The notes beneath the pieces were generated by a model that did no database searches, was not told the origin of the DNA, and worked only from the letters and a program-made list of their open reading frames with translations. A program made the position numbers and the translations under genes. Shown here piece by piece: positions 1 through 7,468 of a stretch of DNA of 64,000 nucleotides. How positions within the stretch are numbered: the stretch's first letter is position 1; each line of letters starts with the position of its first letter. Source of the DNA: Blastomonas natatoria (GTDB taxonomy: Bacteria; Pseudomonadota; Alphaproteobacteria; Sphingomonadales; Sphingomonadaceae); the NCBI RefSeq assembly GCF_003201955.1, contig NZ_QJJM01000001.1, positions 186,001-250,000 on the forward strand. Direction: 5' to 3'.

Positions 1-366
1 GGTGCTCCGGCCGTGGGCGGTTCGGACAGCTCGAACCTGCGCAAGAACGAAGTCGTCACCGTCACCGTGCTCGAAGTGCGCGACGGCGGCCTGGAAGTCC
101 AGGTCGGCGAAGATGGTGCCACCGGCTTCATCAAGCGCAACGATCTGGGCCGCGACCGCGACGAACAGCGTCCCGACCGTTTCCAGGTCGGCCAGAAGCT
201 CGATGCGATGGTCACCGGCTTCGACCGCTCGCGCAAGCCGACCTTCTCGGTCAAGGCACACCAGCTGGCCGAAGAAAAGCAGGCCGTGGCGCAGTACGGT
301 TCGTCCGATTCGGGCGCATCGCTGGGCGACATCCTGGGCGCAGCGCTCAAGCAGCGCGAAGACTGA
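1..366 (+). CDS. rpsA: 30S ribosomal protein S1, C-terminal part
   Basis: This is the last 121 codons of an open frame that enters from the left edge. The protein contains one S1 RNA-binding fold (about residues 10-82, rich in V-x-V and G-F-I-K patterns) followed by an acidic, Ala/Gly-rich tail ending in KQRED. Ribosomal protein S1 carries several S1 repeats and helps load mRNA on the 30S subunit. The terminal repeat plus tail, a strong terminator directly after the stop, and ihfB next door (a gene order common in proteobacteria) all fit rpsA. Another S1-repeat protein cannot be excluded from this fragment alone. Confidence 0.88.
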   Translation, partial: GAPAVGGSDSSNLRKNEVVTVTVLEVRDGGLEVQVGEDGATGFIKRNDLGRDRDEQRPDRFQVGQKLDAMVTGFDRSRKPTFSVKAHQLAEEKQAVAQYGSSDSGASLGDILGAALKQRED

Positions 367-406
367 TCGCAACGTTCCACCCGTGCGCATGTGCGGGTGA
401 CGTTTC

Positions 407-443
407 AAAAAGGGGCATCGGCTATCAGCCGGTGCCCTTTTTT
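407..443 (+). terminator. Rho-independent terminator after rpsA
   Basis: A 10-bp stem (413-422 with 428-437, one G-T wobble) with a 5-nt loop is followed by six T residues and preceded by an A run. It lies 40 nt after the rpsA stop. Confidence 0.9.
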
Positions 444-681
444 GTACGCTCCGGCGCCAATAAGGCCGTCAGCAAAAGAACAGCGTTGAAACCAATCGCG
501 ATTTCTGACAGCATTTCAGTGCTTGATTTCTGGCAACAGCGATCGGGCACTTGCACCTGCGTTGTCCTTTAGGGGCTGGCGCGTTGGCTTGTCGGGGGGC
601 TGGTCAATTGATTGTGGGATGCGGTGTGAGGGACGCCGCGTTCTGGCATCCCGTCGTGTAATCGATTGCAGGAGATTGGCC
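444..681 (+). other. Intergenic leader of ihfB with inverted repeat
   Basis: No gene is supported here. The stretch holds an inverted repeat, GGGATGC (616-622) and GCATCCC (646-652), with a nested GCGG/CCGC pair, which could form a hairpin in the ihfB leader. The Shine-Dalgarno AGGAGA lies just before the ihfB start. I see no convincing -35/-10 pair. Confidence 0.35.
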
Positions 682-963
682 ATGATACGATCGGAACTGC
701 TGCAGCTTCTGGAGCAGGAAAATCCGGGGCTTCGATCGGACGAGATCGAGAAGATCCTCGATATATTCTTCGACAATATCATCGCACGGCTTGCCGAGGG
801 TGGGCGGGTAGAGTTGCGAGGGTTTGGCGCCTTTTCCACCCGGGCGCGCGAGCCGCGCAAGGGGCGCAATCCGCGCACGGGCGAGGCGGTCGATGTTCCT
901 GCCAAGCGGGTGCCCTATTTCAAGCCGGGCAAGGAAATGCGCGCGAGGCTCAACGCCGATTGA
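682..963 (+). CDS. ihfB: Integration host factor subunit beta
   Basis: The 93-residue product is the length of an HU/IHF subunit. It shows the family layout: two N-terminal helices (residues 3-38), then the beta-sheet core with [10 protein letters not shown] (42-51), and the DNA-inserting arm around GRNPRTGE (61-68) with the intercalating proline, ending in [12 protein letters not shown] beta pairs with IHF alpha to bend DNA at promoters, att sites and origins. The start at 682 is chosen because AGGAGA sits 6-11 nt upstream and the family begins with M-I-R-S-E-L; the frame is open further upstream without homology. Position after rpsA supports ihfB rather than HU. Confidence 0.93.
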   Translation: MIRSELLQLLEQENPGLRSDEIEKILDIFFDNIIARLAEGGRVELRGFGAFSTRAREPRKGRNPRTGEAVDVPAKRVPYFKPGKEMRARLNAD

Positions 964-981
964 TCGCCTTGAGCAACAGGC

Positions 982-1011
982 TTGCCGGGCCGAACAAACC
1001 CGGCCTATAGA
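982..1011 (+). promoter_or_regulatory. Candidate promoter of tRNA-Leu
   Basis: TTGCCG (982-987) and TATAGA (1006-1011) are separated by 18 nt and end 13 nt before the mature tRNA 5' end. The spacer is itself a GC-rich inverted repeat (CCGGG...CCCGG), so it could instead be a hairpin after ihfB. Confidence 0.4.
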
Positions 1012-1024
1012 CGCAGCCGTTCGT

Positions 1025-1358
1025 GCGGGCGTGGCGGAATGGTAGACGCAACGGACTTGAAGATGACATGAGTGCGCGCGGGGAAACCCGCGACGTAGAA
1101 CTGCTCAAATTCGGGGAACCCTTTGAAATGGCAATCCCGAGCCAAGCCGGGCCTTCATGGCCGGGAAGGTGTAGAGACTAGACGGGCAGCACCTAAACTC
1201 CGTGCGTTTCCCTGAAACGGGATGCAGGGCGGGGCACGGTGAAGGGATAGTCCAGACCCCGAACGCGATCCCATCGGGGCGCGGCGGCGAAAGCCGTAGC
1301 GGGTAAGAAAATCCGTCGGGCTTTGCCCGTGGGGGTTCGAGTCCCCCCGCCCGCACCA
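1025..1358 (+). tRNA. tRNA-Leu(UAA) interrupted by a group I intron
   Basis: Exon 1 is 1025-1058 and exon 2 is 1308-1358. The acceptor arms GCGGGCG (1025-1031) and CGCCCGC (1348-1354) pair perfectly. The D arm is 1034-1049, the anticodon stem ACGGA (1051-1055) pairs with TCCGT (1312-1316), and a long class II variable arm (1317-1329) marks a Leu/Ser-type tRNA. The T arm is 1331-1347 and CCA is encoded at 1356-1358. Joining T1058 to A1308 gives the loop C-U-U-A-A-A-A, so the anticodon is UAA with the intron after U34. That is the same site used by the classic cyanobacterial and plastid tRNA-Leu(UAA) intron. Confidence 0.93.
1059..1307 (+). ncRNA. Group I self-splicing intron in tRNA-Leu(UAA)
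   Basis: The 249-nt insert has the group I hallmarks. P1 forms between exon bases ACTT (1055-1058) and the guide GAGT (1070-1073), putting a U-G wobble at the 5' splice site. P4 forms from TCGGG (1111-1115) and CCCGA (1136-1140) within conserved P and Q elements. P7 forms from GACTA (1176-1180) and TAGTC (1248-1252), inside the R-like GAGACTAGACGGG and S-like GGGATAGTCC elements. The last intron base is G1307 (omega-G). No reading frame for a homing endonuclease fits inside. The core closely resembles the small tRNA-Leu introns of cyanobacteria (subgroup IC3 by that resemblance). Confidence 0.9.
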
Positions 1359-1383
1359 TCGGCAGCGAAACCGGCGTGCAGCC

Positions 1384-3306
1384 TCAGGCTGCGTCGCGGC
1401 AGCTGATCGCGCAGTTGCGACCCGATTCCTTGGCCAGATAGAGCGCCCGATCGGCTCTGGCATAAAGTGCCTTGGCGCTGTCACTGGGGGACCAGAGTGC
1501 AACGCCCAGACTTGCCGTGATATGCAACGTGACATTGCCATGCACCTGGAAGGGTTGCCGGGCGATCGCGGCGCGGATCCGCTCGGCTATCGCATCGGCG
1601 ATTACCGGACGCGCACGATCGAGGATGATCATGAATTCCTCGCCGCCCATCCGGCCCAGTGCATCGCCGGGGCGCAACATCGCCTGGATGCGGTTGGCCA
1701 GCGCCCGCAGCGCATCATCGCCAGCGACATGCCCGAAGCGGTCGTTGATCGATTTGAACCGGTCGATGTCGAGCACCAGCACCGCCAGCGCACCGCCGGG
1801 CCCCATGCGTTCAAGCCGTGTCTCGAGTTCGGCGAGAATCTTGCGGCGATTGGCGACGCCCGTCAGCGGATCGAGCTCCGAAAGAATGCGCAGCTTCTCA
1901 TTGGCATCGTTCAGCGCCCGGGTGCGTTCGGCAACGCGCTGCTCAAGCTCGGCATGCGAAGTACGGATCGCGCTGGCCAGCGTTTCGAAACGTGAAACAA
2001 GCTGTTTGACCTCGGTGCCGGAGCGGTCCTCTGCGGGCAGCTGCAGCATCGAATCGCTGACGAGTTCGCGGGTGATGCGTTCGGCTTCCGGCGTCATCCG
2101 GCGCAGCGGCCTTGCCACCAGATGGCGCAGGACCAGGACCACGATGGCGAGGCATCCCGAGAGCGCGATCACGGCCATGGCCGCAATGCGGGGAATCGGC
2201 CGCAAGGCCTGGGTCAGAATCTGCGCTTCCGGCTTGAGGGCCAGCGCATACCAGTCCACGCCCGGCACGCGATGCAGGGAGACAAAGGCGTCGAGCGCAT
2301 CTGCCCTGCCGACATAGCCCTGCCGTCCGTGCTCGCGCACCAGGCTCCACAAGGCGACCAGATCGGGGCGCTCGCTGCTCGTCATGTCGATATACTGGCC
2401 GGTGCTCTGCCGGTTCTGCCGGGTATAGTCGGGGTGATAGACCAGCCGCCCCTCGCGCGAAACCAGGATGACGCGTTCATCCGGCGATCCGGCAAAATGC
2501 CCTGCCGGGGCAATTTCGTCCAACGGCATGGATGTGCCGAAGGTTCCTGCGTGCCGGCCACCCACATCCACAGGCGTCATGCAGCCGGTTGTCCAGACTT
2601 CCTGATCCTTCAGCGAGATGAGCGACTGCAGCCCGGTGCAGCGCATCGCGCGTGCCGGATTGGCAGCGGGTGTCGAGATCGTGGCGAACTCTCGGTCCTG
2701 AAAGGCAAAATCGGCAGGTGCCTTGCGACGATAATATTCCAGCCGGTCGGCGCGTTCCGGTGCGAAGATGACGATGCCATTGGCCGGTGTGAAATAGTAC
2801 AGGCTTTCGAGGTCGAACTGGCTGCCTTCGCTGAGCCTGCGAATGGCATGGGTGGCGGCGATGATATCCTGCACCGCCGCATCGTCGCGCTCGATGGCAG
2901 CCGGGATGAACGCGCCCATGCCATGCACCATGCCGATTGCCGTCTGGCCGCCGGTGAACATCATATCGGTGCTGCGCCGGCTGCCGTCGGCCTGGCGCGG
3001 ATACAGTGCCGCGAACTCGCGGCGCGCTTCTGCGATGCTTCGACTGGCGCGTTCCTGGCGGAAAAGCTGCAAGGCACGCGCCTGGGTCCGCTCGATGCGG
3101 TCGATCCGCTGCCGAAGCTCGCCGACCACGCTCGCATTGCGCTGATCGAGCCGGGTCAGCGATTCGTCGATCGCTCGGGCGCGTTCCTGCCAGAAGGCGA
3201 TTAGGGCGGTGGCGGCGATCATCAGGGTAAAGCCGACCGCAAGGCTCAACGCAGTGCGCGCACTGACCGACAGCGAACGAAACCATGGTGACAGGCGAGC
3301 AGGCAT
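1384..3306 (-). CDS. Membrane sensor diguanylate cyclase (GGDEF)
   Basis: The 640-residue protein has an N-terminal membrane helix (about 13-37), a large extracytoplasmic sensor region of the Cache/PDC kind (about 40-360), a second membrane helix (about 368-392), a HAMP-like and coiled segment, then a C-terminal GGDEF domain starting near ELDPLTGVANRR. The active-site motif is GGEEF, and the inhibitory I-site RPGD lies exactly five residues before it, so the enzyme should make c-di-GMP and be product-inhibited. The ATG at 3306 is chosen because AAGG lies just upstream; a TTG at 3351 in the same frame is an alternative. It stands alone between tRNA-Leu and a divergent gene, so the signal it senses is unknown. 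Confidence 0.9.
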   Translation of the reverse strand: MPARLSPWFRSLSVSARTALSLAVGFTLMIAATALIAFWQERARAIDESLTRLDQRNASVVGELRQRIDRIERTQARALQLFRQERASRSIAEARREFAALYPRQADGSRRSTDMMFTGGQTAIGMVHGMGAFIPAAIERDDAAVQDIIAATHAIRRLSEGSQFDLESLYYFTPANGIVIFAPERADRLEYYRRKAPADFAFQDREFATISTPAANPARAMRCTGLQSLISLKDQEVWTTGCMTPVDVGGRHAGTFGTSMPLDEIAPAGHFAGSPDERVILVSREGRLVYHPDYTRQNRQSTGQYIDMTSSERPDLVALWSLVREHGRQGYVGRADALDAFVSLHRVPGVDWYALALKPEAQILTQALRPIPRIAAMAVIALSGCLAIVVLVLRHLVARPLRRMTPEAERITRELVSDSMLQLPAEDRSGTEVKQLVSRFETLASAIRTSHAELEQRVAERTRALNDANEKLRILSELDPLTGVANRRKILAELETRLERMGPGGALAVLVLDIDRFKSINDRFGHVAGDDALRALANRIQAMLRPGDALGRMGGEEFMIILDRARPVIADAIAERIRAAIARQPFQVHGNVTLHITASLGVALWSPSDSAKALYARADRALYLAKESGRNCAISCRDAA

Positions 3307-3512
3307 GGCGCCTTGTGAAAGATTTTGGTTAAAATCCGGCAAATGCAGCAATTTATGATCTTTTCTGACGGGATTGTCCTATCGCAAGCTTCTGTTCGGG
3401 CCGTAGGACCTGCCCGTATCGGCTGTGATGCTGGTCATGGTTTGACCGGGAATTGCCGCTACGGTATCGTGCAGACGGGTCGTTGGCGGTTCCCTGGAGG
3501 AGAGGCTTGACG

Positions 3513-4064
3513 ATGGAAAGCAGACGCATCACATCATGCGCGCAGGCGATAGCATGGACCACGGTACTGGCGATGGCTCTGCCCATCCCGGCACAGGCGC
3601 AGTTCGGCAGCCTGCTCCGCTCGCGCCCCAGCAGCAGCGGCAAGACCGCAACCGGATGCGATGACAGCGCGGGCAAGGCCGTCGGCCGCTCGGTGATCGG
3701 CGGCATGCTGGGTGGCATGGCGCGCCGGGCCGGTGTCGCCAGTTTTCTGCCCGTGCCCGAGGTTGCAGGGCTGCTCACCGATGCCATCGCCTGCAAGCTG
3801 GAACCCGAAGAGCAGAAGCAGGCCGCCGATGCGACGCTGGAGGCGACGCGCGGCGAGGAGGTGGGCAGCACCTCGACCTGGACCAGCGACAAGCGCAAGG
3901 ATGTGTCGGGCAGCTCGACCGTGGTCGGCAAGACGCAGCTTGCCGATGGTTCGACCTGCATGAACGTCAACGATGTCATCATCGTCGAGGGCGAGGAGAC
4001 CACCGTGTCCAAGCGCATGTGCAAGAAGCCGGGCGCGGCGCGCTATGAAATCGCGCAGGCCTGA
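3513..4064 (+). CDS. Exported hypothetical protein
   Basis: The product is 183 residues long. Its N-terminus is a typical signal peptide, with cleavage likely after A-Q-A near residue 29. The mature part starts Q-F-G-S, has a Gly/Ala-rich helix (VGRSVIGGMLGGMARRAG) and a Thr/Ser-rich C-terminal half with two or three cysteines. A strong Shine-Dalgarno (GGAGGAGAGG) lies 8 nt before the ATG at 3513. The next gene starts 4 nt after the stop, so the two are probably co-transcribed. I do not recognise a family. A periplasmic or outer-membrane-associated location is inferred from the signal peptide only. Confidence 0.75.
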   Translation: MESRRITSCAQAIAWTTVLAMALPIPAQAQFGSLLRSRPSSSGKTATGCDDSAGKAVGRSVIGGMLGGMARRAGVASFLPVPEVAGLLTDAIACKLEPEEQKQAADATLEATRGEEVGSTSTWTSDKRKDVSGSSTVVGKTQLADGSTCMNVNDVIIVEGEETTVSKRMCKKPGAARYEIAQA

Positions 4065-4068
4065 TTGC

Positions 4069-4776
4069 ATGCGCGCAGCCCATAAACTGCTGCTGGGTCT
4101 GGCGGCGGTCGCGCTGCTGTGCGGCCAGTTGCCCGCGCCGATGGACCCGGCCAATCCCAGCTGCCCGAAAGCGCCGGACTGGTCGAACAACAAGATCATG
4201 GCGCTGAAGGTGGTCAGGAAGGGCGATGCCAGGGTGCTGCTCGCCGAAGGCCCGGTCGATCAGACGCTGCCCGACCGGCTGAAACAGGCGCTGACCGACA
4301 ATCCCGACATCAGCGAGATCTGGCTGCGCTCGCCCGGCGGCAACGCGCGCGCGGGCAATGCGGCGGGGCGGCTGATCCGGGCGACGCCCGGGCTGGTGAC
4401 GCGCATTCCGGCGGGCTGGACCTGCTTTTCGGCGTGCAATTTCGTGTTCATGGGCGGCCAGCTGCGCGTGGTCGAGCCGGGCGGCAATTTCATGGTGCAC
4501 ATGTTCACCATGACCGGCGACCGTGACGCGATCGACCAGTCGGTGGCGCTGGGCACCGAGACCACAGTCGAACTGATCGGCGATATCGAGCAGGAAAGCG
4601 CTCTGCTCGCCAGCGAGGACAATGACTTCCTCATCCGCATGGGCGTCTCGCGCAAGCTGCTGACCGACATCATGTACAAGCAGAAGGCGGTGACCAGCGG
4701 CGGCGATCAATCGACCCGGCGCTGCCTGACTCAGGACGAGGTGTTCAAGTACAACGTCGCGAACGTGCAGGAGTGA
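4069..4776 (+). CDS. Exported ClpP-like (COG3904-type) protein
   Basis: The 235-residue product has a signal peptide (residues 1-24). Its core resembles periplasmic ClpP/crotonase-fold proteins: an I-x-x-I-W-L-R-S-P-G-G strand-turn (about 81-91), as used for oxyanion binding in ClpP-like enzymes, and a C-F-S-A-C-N-F-V-F-M-G-G helix start (119-130), where S121 sits at the usual nucleophile place. A conserved His follows in VHMF. Family members are mostly uncharacterised, so protease activity is an inference. It follows the exported hypothetical gene by 4 nt. The start at 4069 is preferred over the longer open frame because only it gives a signal peptide. Confidence 0.75.
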   Translation: MRAAHKLLLGLAAVALLCGQLPAPMDPANPSCPKAPDWSNNKIMALKVVRKGDARVLLAEGPVDQTLPDRLKQALTDNPDISEIWLRSPGGNARAGNAAGRLIRATPGLVTRIPAGWTCFSACNFVFMGGQLRVVEPGGNFMVHMFTMTGDRDAIDQSVALGTETTVELIGDIEQESALLASEDNDFLIRMGVSRKLLTDIMYKQKAVTSGGDQSTRRCLTQDEVFKYNVANVQE

Positions 4777-4791
4777 GGTGCGGCGCGCCAT

Positions 4792-5646
4792 TCACGCCAC
4801 CGCGCTGAGCAGCCACACCTTGTTCTTCATCATCACGCCTTCGCCGTCGCGATAATGGCGCGTGAACAGGCTGAGCAAATCGTTGCGCGCGGCCTCCAGC
4901 ACCTCCGGCCCGGCTTCGGCGAGCGCGCGGCCGATCGCCATGCTGGCGAGCGCGAAATCCGCCGCATCCTCAGGGAGCGCGCCGGGGCCGCCGATCGCCT
5001 GTTCGCCCTGATAAGTCTCCACCTCGGGCGCGGAAAACCCGGCGTGCGCCAGGATATCGCGGACATAGTCGAGATCGGCAAAGGCGAACGGGCCGGGCGT
5101 GCGCGGGTCGGGCGAGGGGATGTCGATATGCGCGCGCGCGACGCCCATCAGCTCCATCATCCACGGATTGTCGCGCGGCGGACCCCAGACCGCCAGGTCC
5201 ATCCGCCCGCCGGGCTTTAGCACGCCATGCAGATTGGCAAAGGCGGCATGGGGATCGGCAAAGAACATCGACCCGAAGCGCGAGACCAGCCGGTCATAAG
5301 GCGCATCTTCCGGCGTTACCGTCGCCGCATCGGCGCAGAGGAAGCGGACATTCGCCTGCCCCTCGGCGCGCCGCGATGCCTCTGCGATCAGGTCGGGCGA
5401 AATATCGATCCCCAGCACCGTGCCGTCAGGCCCGACCGCCTCGGCCAGCGCGAGCGAGGTCAACCCCCCGCCGCACCCCAGATCGATCACCCGCTCGCCG
5501 GGGGTAACGCCCGCATGCGCCAGCAACGCATCCCCGATAGGCGCGATCATCCCCTCGAACCGGTCAATATGGCTGAGCCACTTGCGCCCCTGCTCGCCTG
5601 CCCAATCCTCACCCTTGAGCTGTTCCGGCGCGGCGGCGGTGGTCAT
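4792..5646 (-). CDS. Class I SAM-dependent methyltransferase
   Basis: The 284-residue protein has a full Rossmann-type methyltransferase domain. Motif I is VIDLGCGGG (53-61), the acidic adenosine-binding strand is VLGIDIS (77-83), and a post-motif LKPGGRMDLAVWG follows. This layout is shared by UbiE/COQ5-like and small-molecule methyltransferases, but the substrate cannot be read from the sequence. The ATG at 5646 has a good Shine-Dalgarno (GGAGAG) upstream. It converges with the ClpP-like gene, 15 nt apart. It could act on a quinone, lipid or xenobiotic. Confidence 0.85.
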   Translation of the reverse strand: MTTAAAPEQLKGEDWAGEQGRKWLSHIDRFEGMIAPIGDALLAHAGVTPGERVIDLGCGGGLTSLALAEAVGPDGTVLGIDISPDLIAEASRRAEGQANVRFLCADAATVTPEDAPYDRLVSRFGSMFFADPHAAFANLHGVLKPGGRMDLAVWGPPRDNPWMMELMGVARAHIDIPSPDPRTPGPFAFADLDYVRDILAHAGFSAPEVETYQGEQAIGGPGALPEDAADFALASMAIGRALAEAGPEVLEAARNDLLSLFTRHYRDGEGVMMKNKVWLLSAVA

Positions 5647-5768
5647 GGCGGGTCTCTCCTCATGGTTGTGCGGGAGAGGGTAGGGGGTGGCGAGGCGAGG
5701 TCAATGGGGAAGGTGGGGCGTCTGGCTGGTCAAGCGCTCGACGCACTCCGGAAGCCGATAAAGGGTTG

Positions 5769-6035
5769 ATGCGGCGTTCGACTGCCCTCATTATCGCAGC
5801 CATGGCAACTGCCCCTGAGCCAAAACCCGTGCCCCGCGCGCTGATCGAGAAGATCGGCATGCTCTCGCGCGCCCGGCAGAGCGAAGTCGAGGATTTCGTC
5901 GATTTCATCGCGATGCGTGACGCGGCCTCAGCCGATACTGAGCGCGAGCTGTCGCGCATGGTCACCGCTGCGAGCGGTCCTACCTTTGCTGCGGTGTGGG
6001 ACAATCCGGAAGACGACGTCTACGATGCTCTCTGA
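5769..6035 (+). CDS. Antitoxin-like protein of a PemK/MazF-type pair
   Basis: The product is up to 88 residues; an internal ATG at 5802 would give a 77-residue form beginning M-A-T-A-P. The body is charged and helical (ALIEKIGMLSRARQSEVEDF), and the tail VWDNPEDDVYDAL is the acidic C-terminal signature seen in small antitoxins encoded just before PemK/MazF-like toxins. The stop overlaps the start of the next gene by 11 nt, the usual arrangement of such pairs. Because the toxin gene appears broken, this may be a relic, but the antitoxin frame itself is intact. Confidence 0.65.
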   Translation: MRRSTALIIAAMATAPEPKPVPRALIEKIGMLSRARQSEVEDFVDFIAMRDAASADTERELSRMVTAASGPTFAAVWDNPEDDVYDAL

Positions 6036-6294
6036 GCCAGCGGATATCGCCTTCGGCGCTGTCGTTCTGGTTCCTTTCCCGTTCACCGATCAGGCAACAT
6101 TCACGCGGCGTCCCGCTGTCGTGATCAGTTCGGCGACATTGCAAATCGATCACGTCAACGTTGGCAAATCTTGGCTCTGCGATCGTGACCCATTGGCTGT
6201 CGCCAACGCGGCTATCGCTCGTGCAAATGGCGCGGTCACACCATTCCGTGAAACTTGCAGAAGTTCATTCAAGCCATTGGAACTGGTCAGGTAA
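6025..6294 (+). pseudogene. Truncated PemK/MazF-like toxin
   Basis: The first 40 residues match the PemK/MazF start: a short lead, then VLVPFPFTD (the loop with FPFTD), then RRPAVVISS. After about position 6145 the frame loses family character and runs 89 residues to a stop, short of the usual 105-140. It also overlaps the opposite-strand DUF4236 gene by 145 nt. No neighbouring frame restores a convincing C-terminal half. The likely history is that insertion of the DUF4236 segment removed the 3' half of the toxin gene, leaving an inactive ribonuclease. An alternative is a divergent, short but functional toxin. Confidence 0.55.
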
Positions 6295-7289
6295 ATGCTT
6301 TCGTATAAACAAACTGGAATCTGAAAATTGTTCGCAAAGCGTCGATCTGGGCCGCCGCTTTTGTTTGGATGCTTCCATGTATGCGCTATGATCTTGGTAT
6401 CAGAAGGGACCGTACCCTCTTCGATAAAGTGGGATTCCTGAGCGCGGATGGAGAGACTGTCGTAAGCCACTGCTCCGACTTTATCGCGTTCTACAACGAG
6501 CAAAAAATCGGGGAGAAAATAGAGCGTTTCTTTCCCGCTCTGGATGGCTGGCGGCGTGATATTGCTCGCGACCACTCGTGGAAGAGAATAGTCGAAGGTG
6601 GTGGGGCGTTTGTCCAAAATGTGGCCGGCCCCAGCATTCCTCTTCCATGCGTGGATGTCCCGCACAGTCCCACCAGCATCGACATGCCATTTCCCTATGC
6701 ATGCCATCAGCGTATCAAAGGAGGAGGTTAGAGCTTCATAAGCCAAGCGCGCTTCGTCTTCTAATTCATACATGAGGACCGATGTTCGCTTAAACGAGTC
6801 TAACCAATTACCAAAAAAGAACGCAGCGCCGAAAAGTATCATCCCGATGATCAATCCGGTCCCGCCGCCGACGATGGTGGCAAGGACTGCAAGGGCTCCG
6901 CTGCTCCAGCCCAATACCGCGCGCATAGACGTCGAATTTTGCTTCGCATTGAGTTCGGACAGGATTTCTGCAAATCGAGCATCTTCCATTTCCATGACAT
7001 CTCGAGATGATATCCGCACCATTTCGACGCTTTGTTCGGTATAAGTTTGAATTTTTGGCGACGAAGGTCCGATCGATGATGGATTGTTTTTGTGGTTTGT
7101 TTTACTCCTGCCCGAAATGCTGGAGCGATAGTAGAGGCCGCCTCGGCCTGCATGAATGTAATGACCACGCGGGCCTGTGCCGATGCGGAGCCCCTTTATT
7201 CCAGCAGATACACCTATTCCACTTTTCGATAAATTGAACCGAAATGGACCGGCGCTCACTGATTTCCGTATGTAGAACGGCATTTTCAT
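6150..7289 (-). CDS. DUF4236 domain-containing membrane protein
   Basis: The 379-residue protein begins MPFYIRKS (second ATG at 7283) and continues with the DUF4236 signature FRFNLSKSGIGVSAGIKGLRI (about 17-37), a motif found at the N-terminus of many uncharacterised bacterial and phage-associated proteins. A hydrophobic pair of helices lies at about 125-165. The remainder is soluble-looking, with no motif I recognise. Base composition is clearly lower in G+C than all neighbours, and there are more AAA/AAT/ATT codons, which suggests recent acquisition. The 3' end overlaps the broken toxin gene. Function unknown. Confidence 0.8.
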   Translation of the reverse strand: MKMPFYIRKSVSAGPFRFNLSKSGIGVSAGIKGLRIGTGPRGHYIHAGRGGLYYRSSISGRSKTNHKNNPSSIGPSSPKIQTYTEQSVEMVRISSRDVMEMEDARFAEILSELNAKQNSTSMRAVLGWSSGALAVLATIVGGGTGLIIGMILFGAAFFFGNWLDSFKRTSVLMYELEDEARLAYEALTSSFDTLMACIGKWHVDAGGTVRDIHAWKRNAGAGHILDKRPTTFDYSLPRVVASNITPPAIQSGKETLYFLPDFLLVVERDKVGAVAYDSLSIRAQESHFIEEGTVPSDTKIIAHTWKHPNKSGGPDRRFANNFQIPVCLYESIYLTSSNGLNELLQVSRNGVTAPFARAIAALATANGSRSQSQDLPTLT

Positions 7290-7468
7290 TCCCGTTAGGT
7301 TGCGTACGGATCATCAACCAAAAGAAAGATATGATCAATCTGAGAATATCCTTGAATCGGTGCTTTTCCCATTATTCGAATGAAAACCTCTTGATGTCAG
7401 TTCAACGCTCCAAAATCTAGGAATTGTGCGGTTCGCGTGGTCAATTCTCCACCGCCTCTGGTGCCTCC

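Noticed and set aside
1025-1358. The structured RNA could be tmRNA (ssrA)
   Set aside because: The ends form a complete class II tRNA with variable arm and T arm, and the interior has group I P4/P7 elements; no tag-peptide frame is present.
6369-6731. A 120-codon plus-strand frame inside the DUF4236 region
   Set aside because: It is antisense to DUF4236, whose N-terminal signature is clear; the plus-strand product has no motif.
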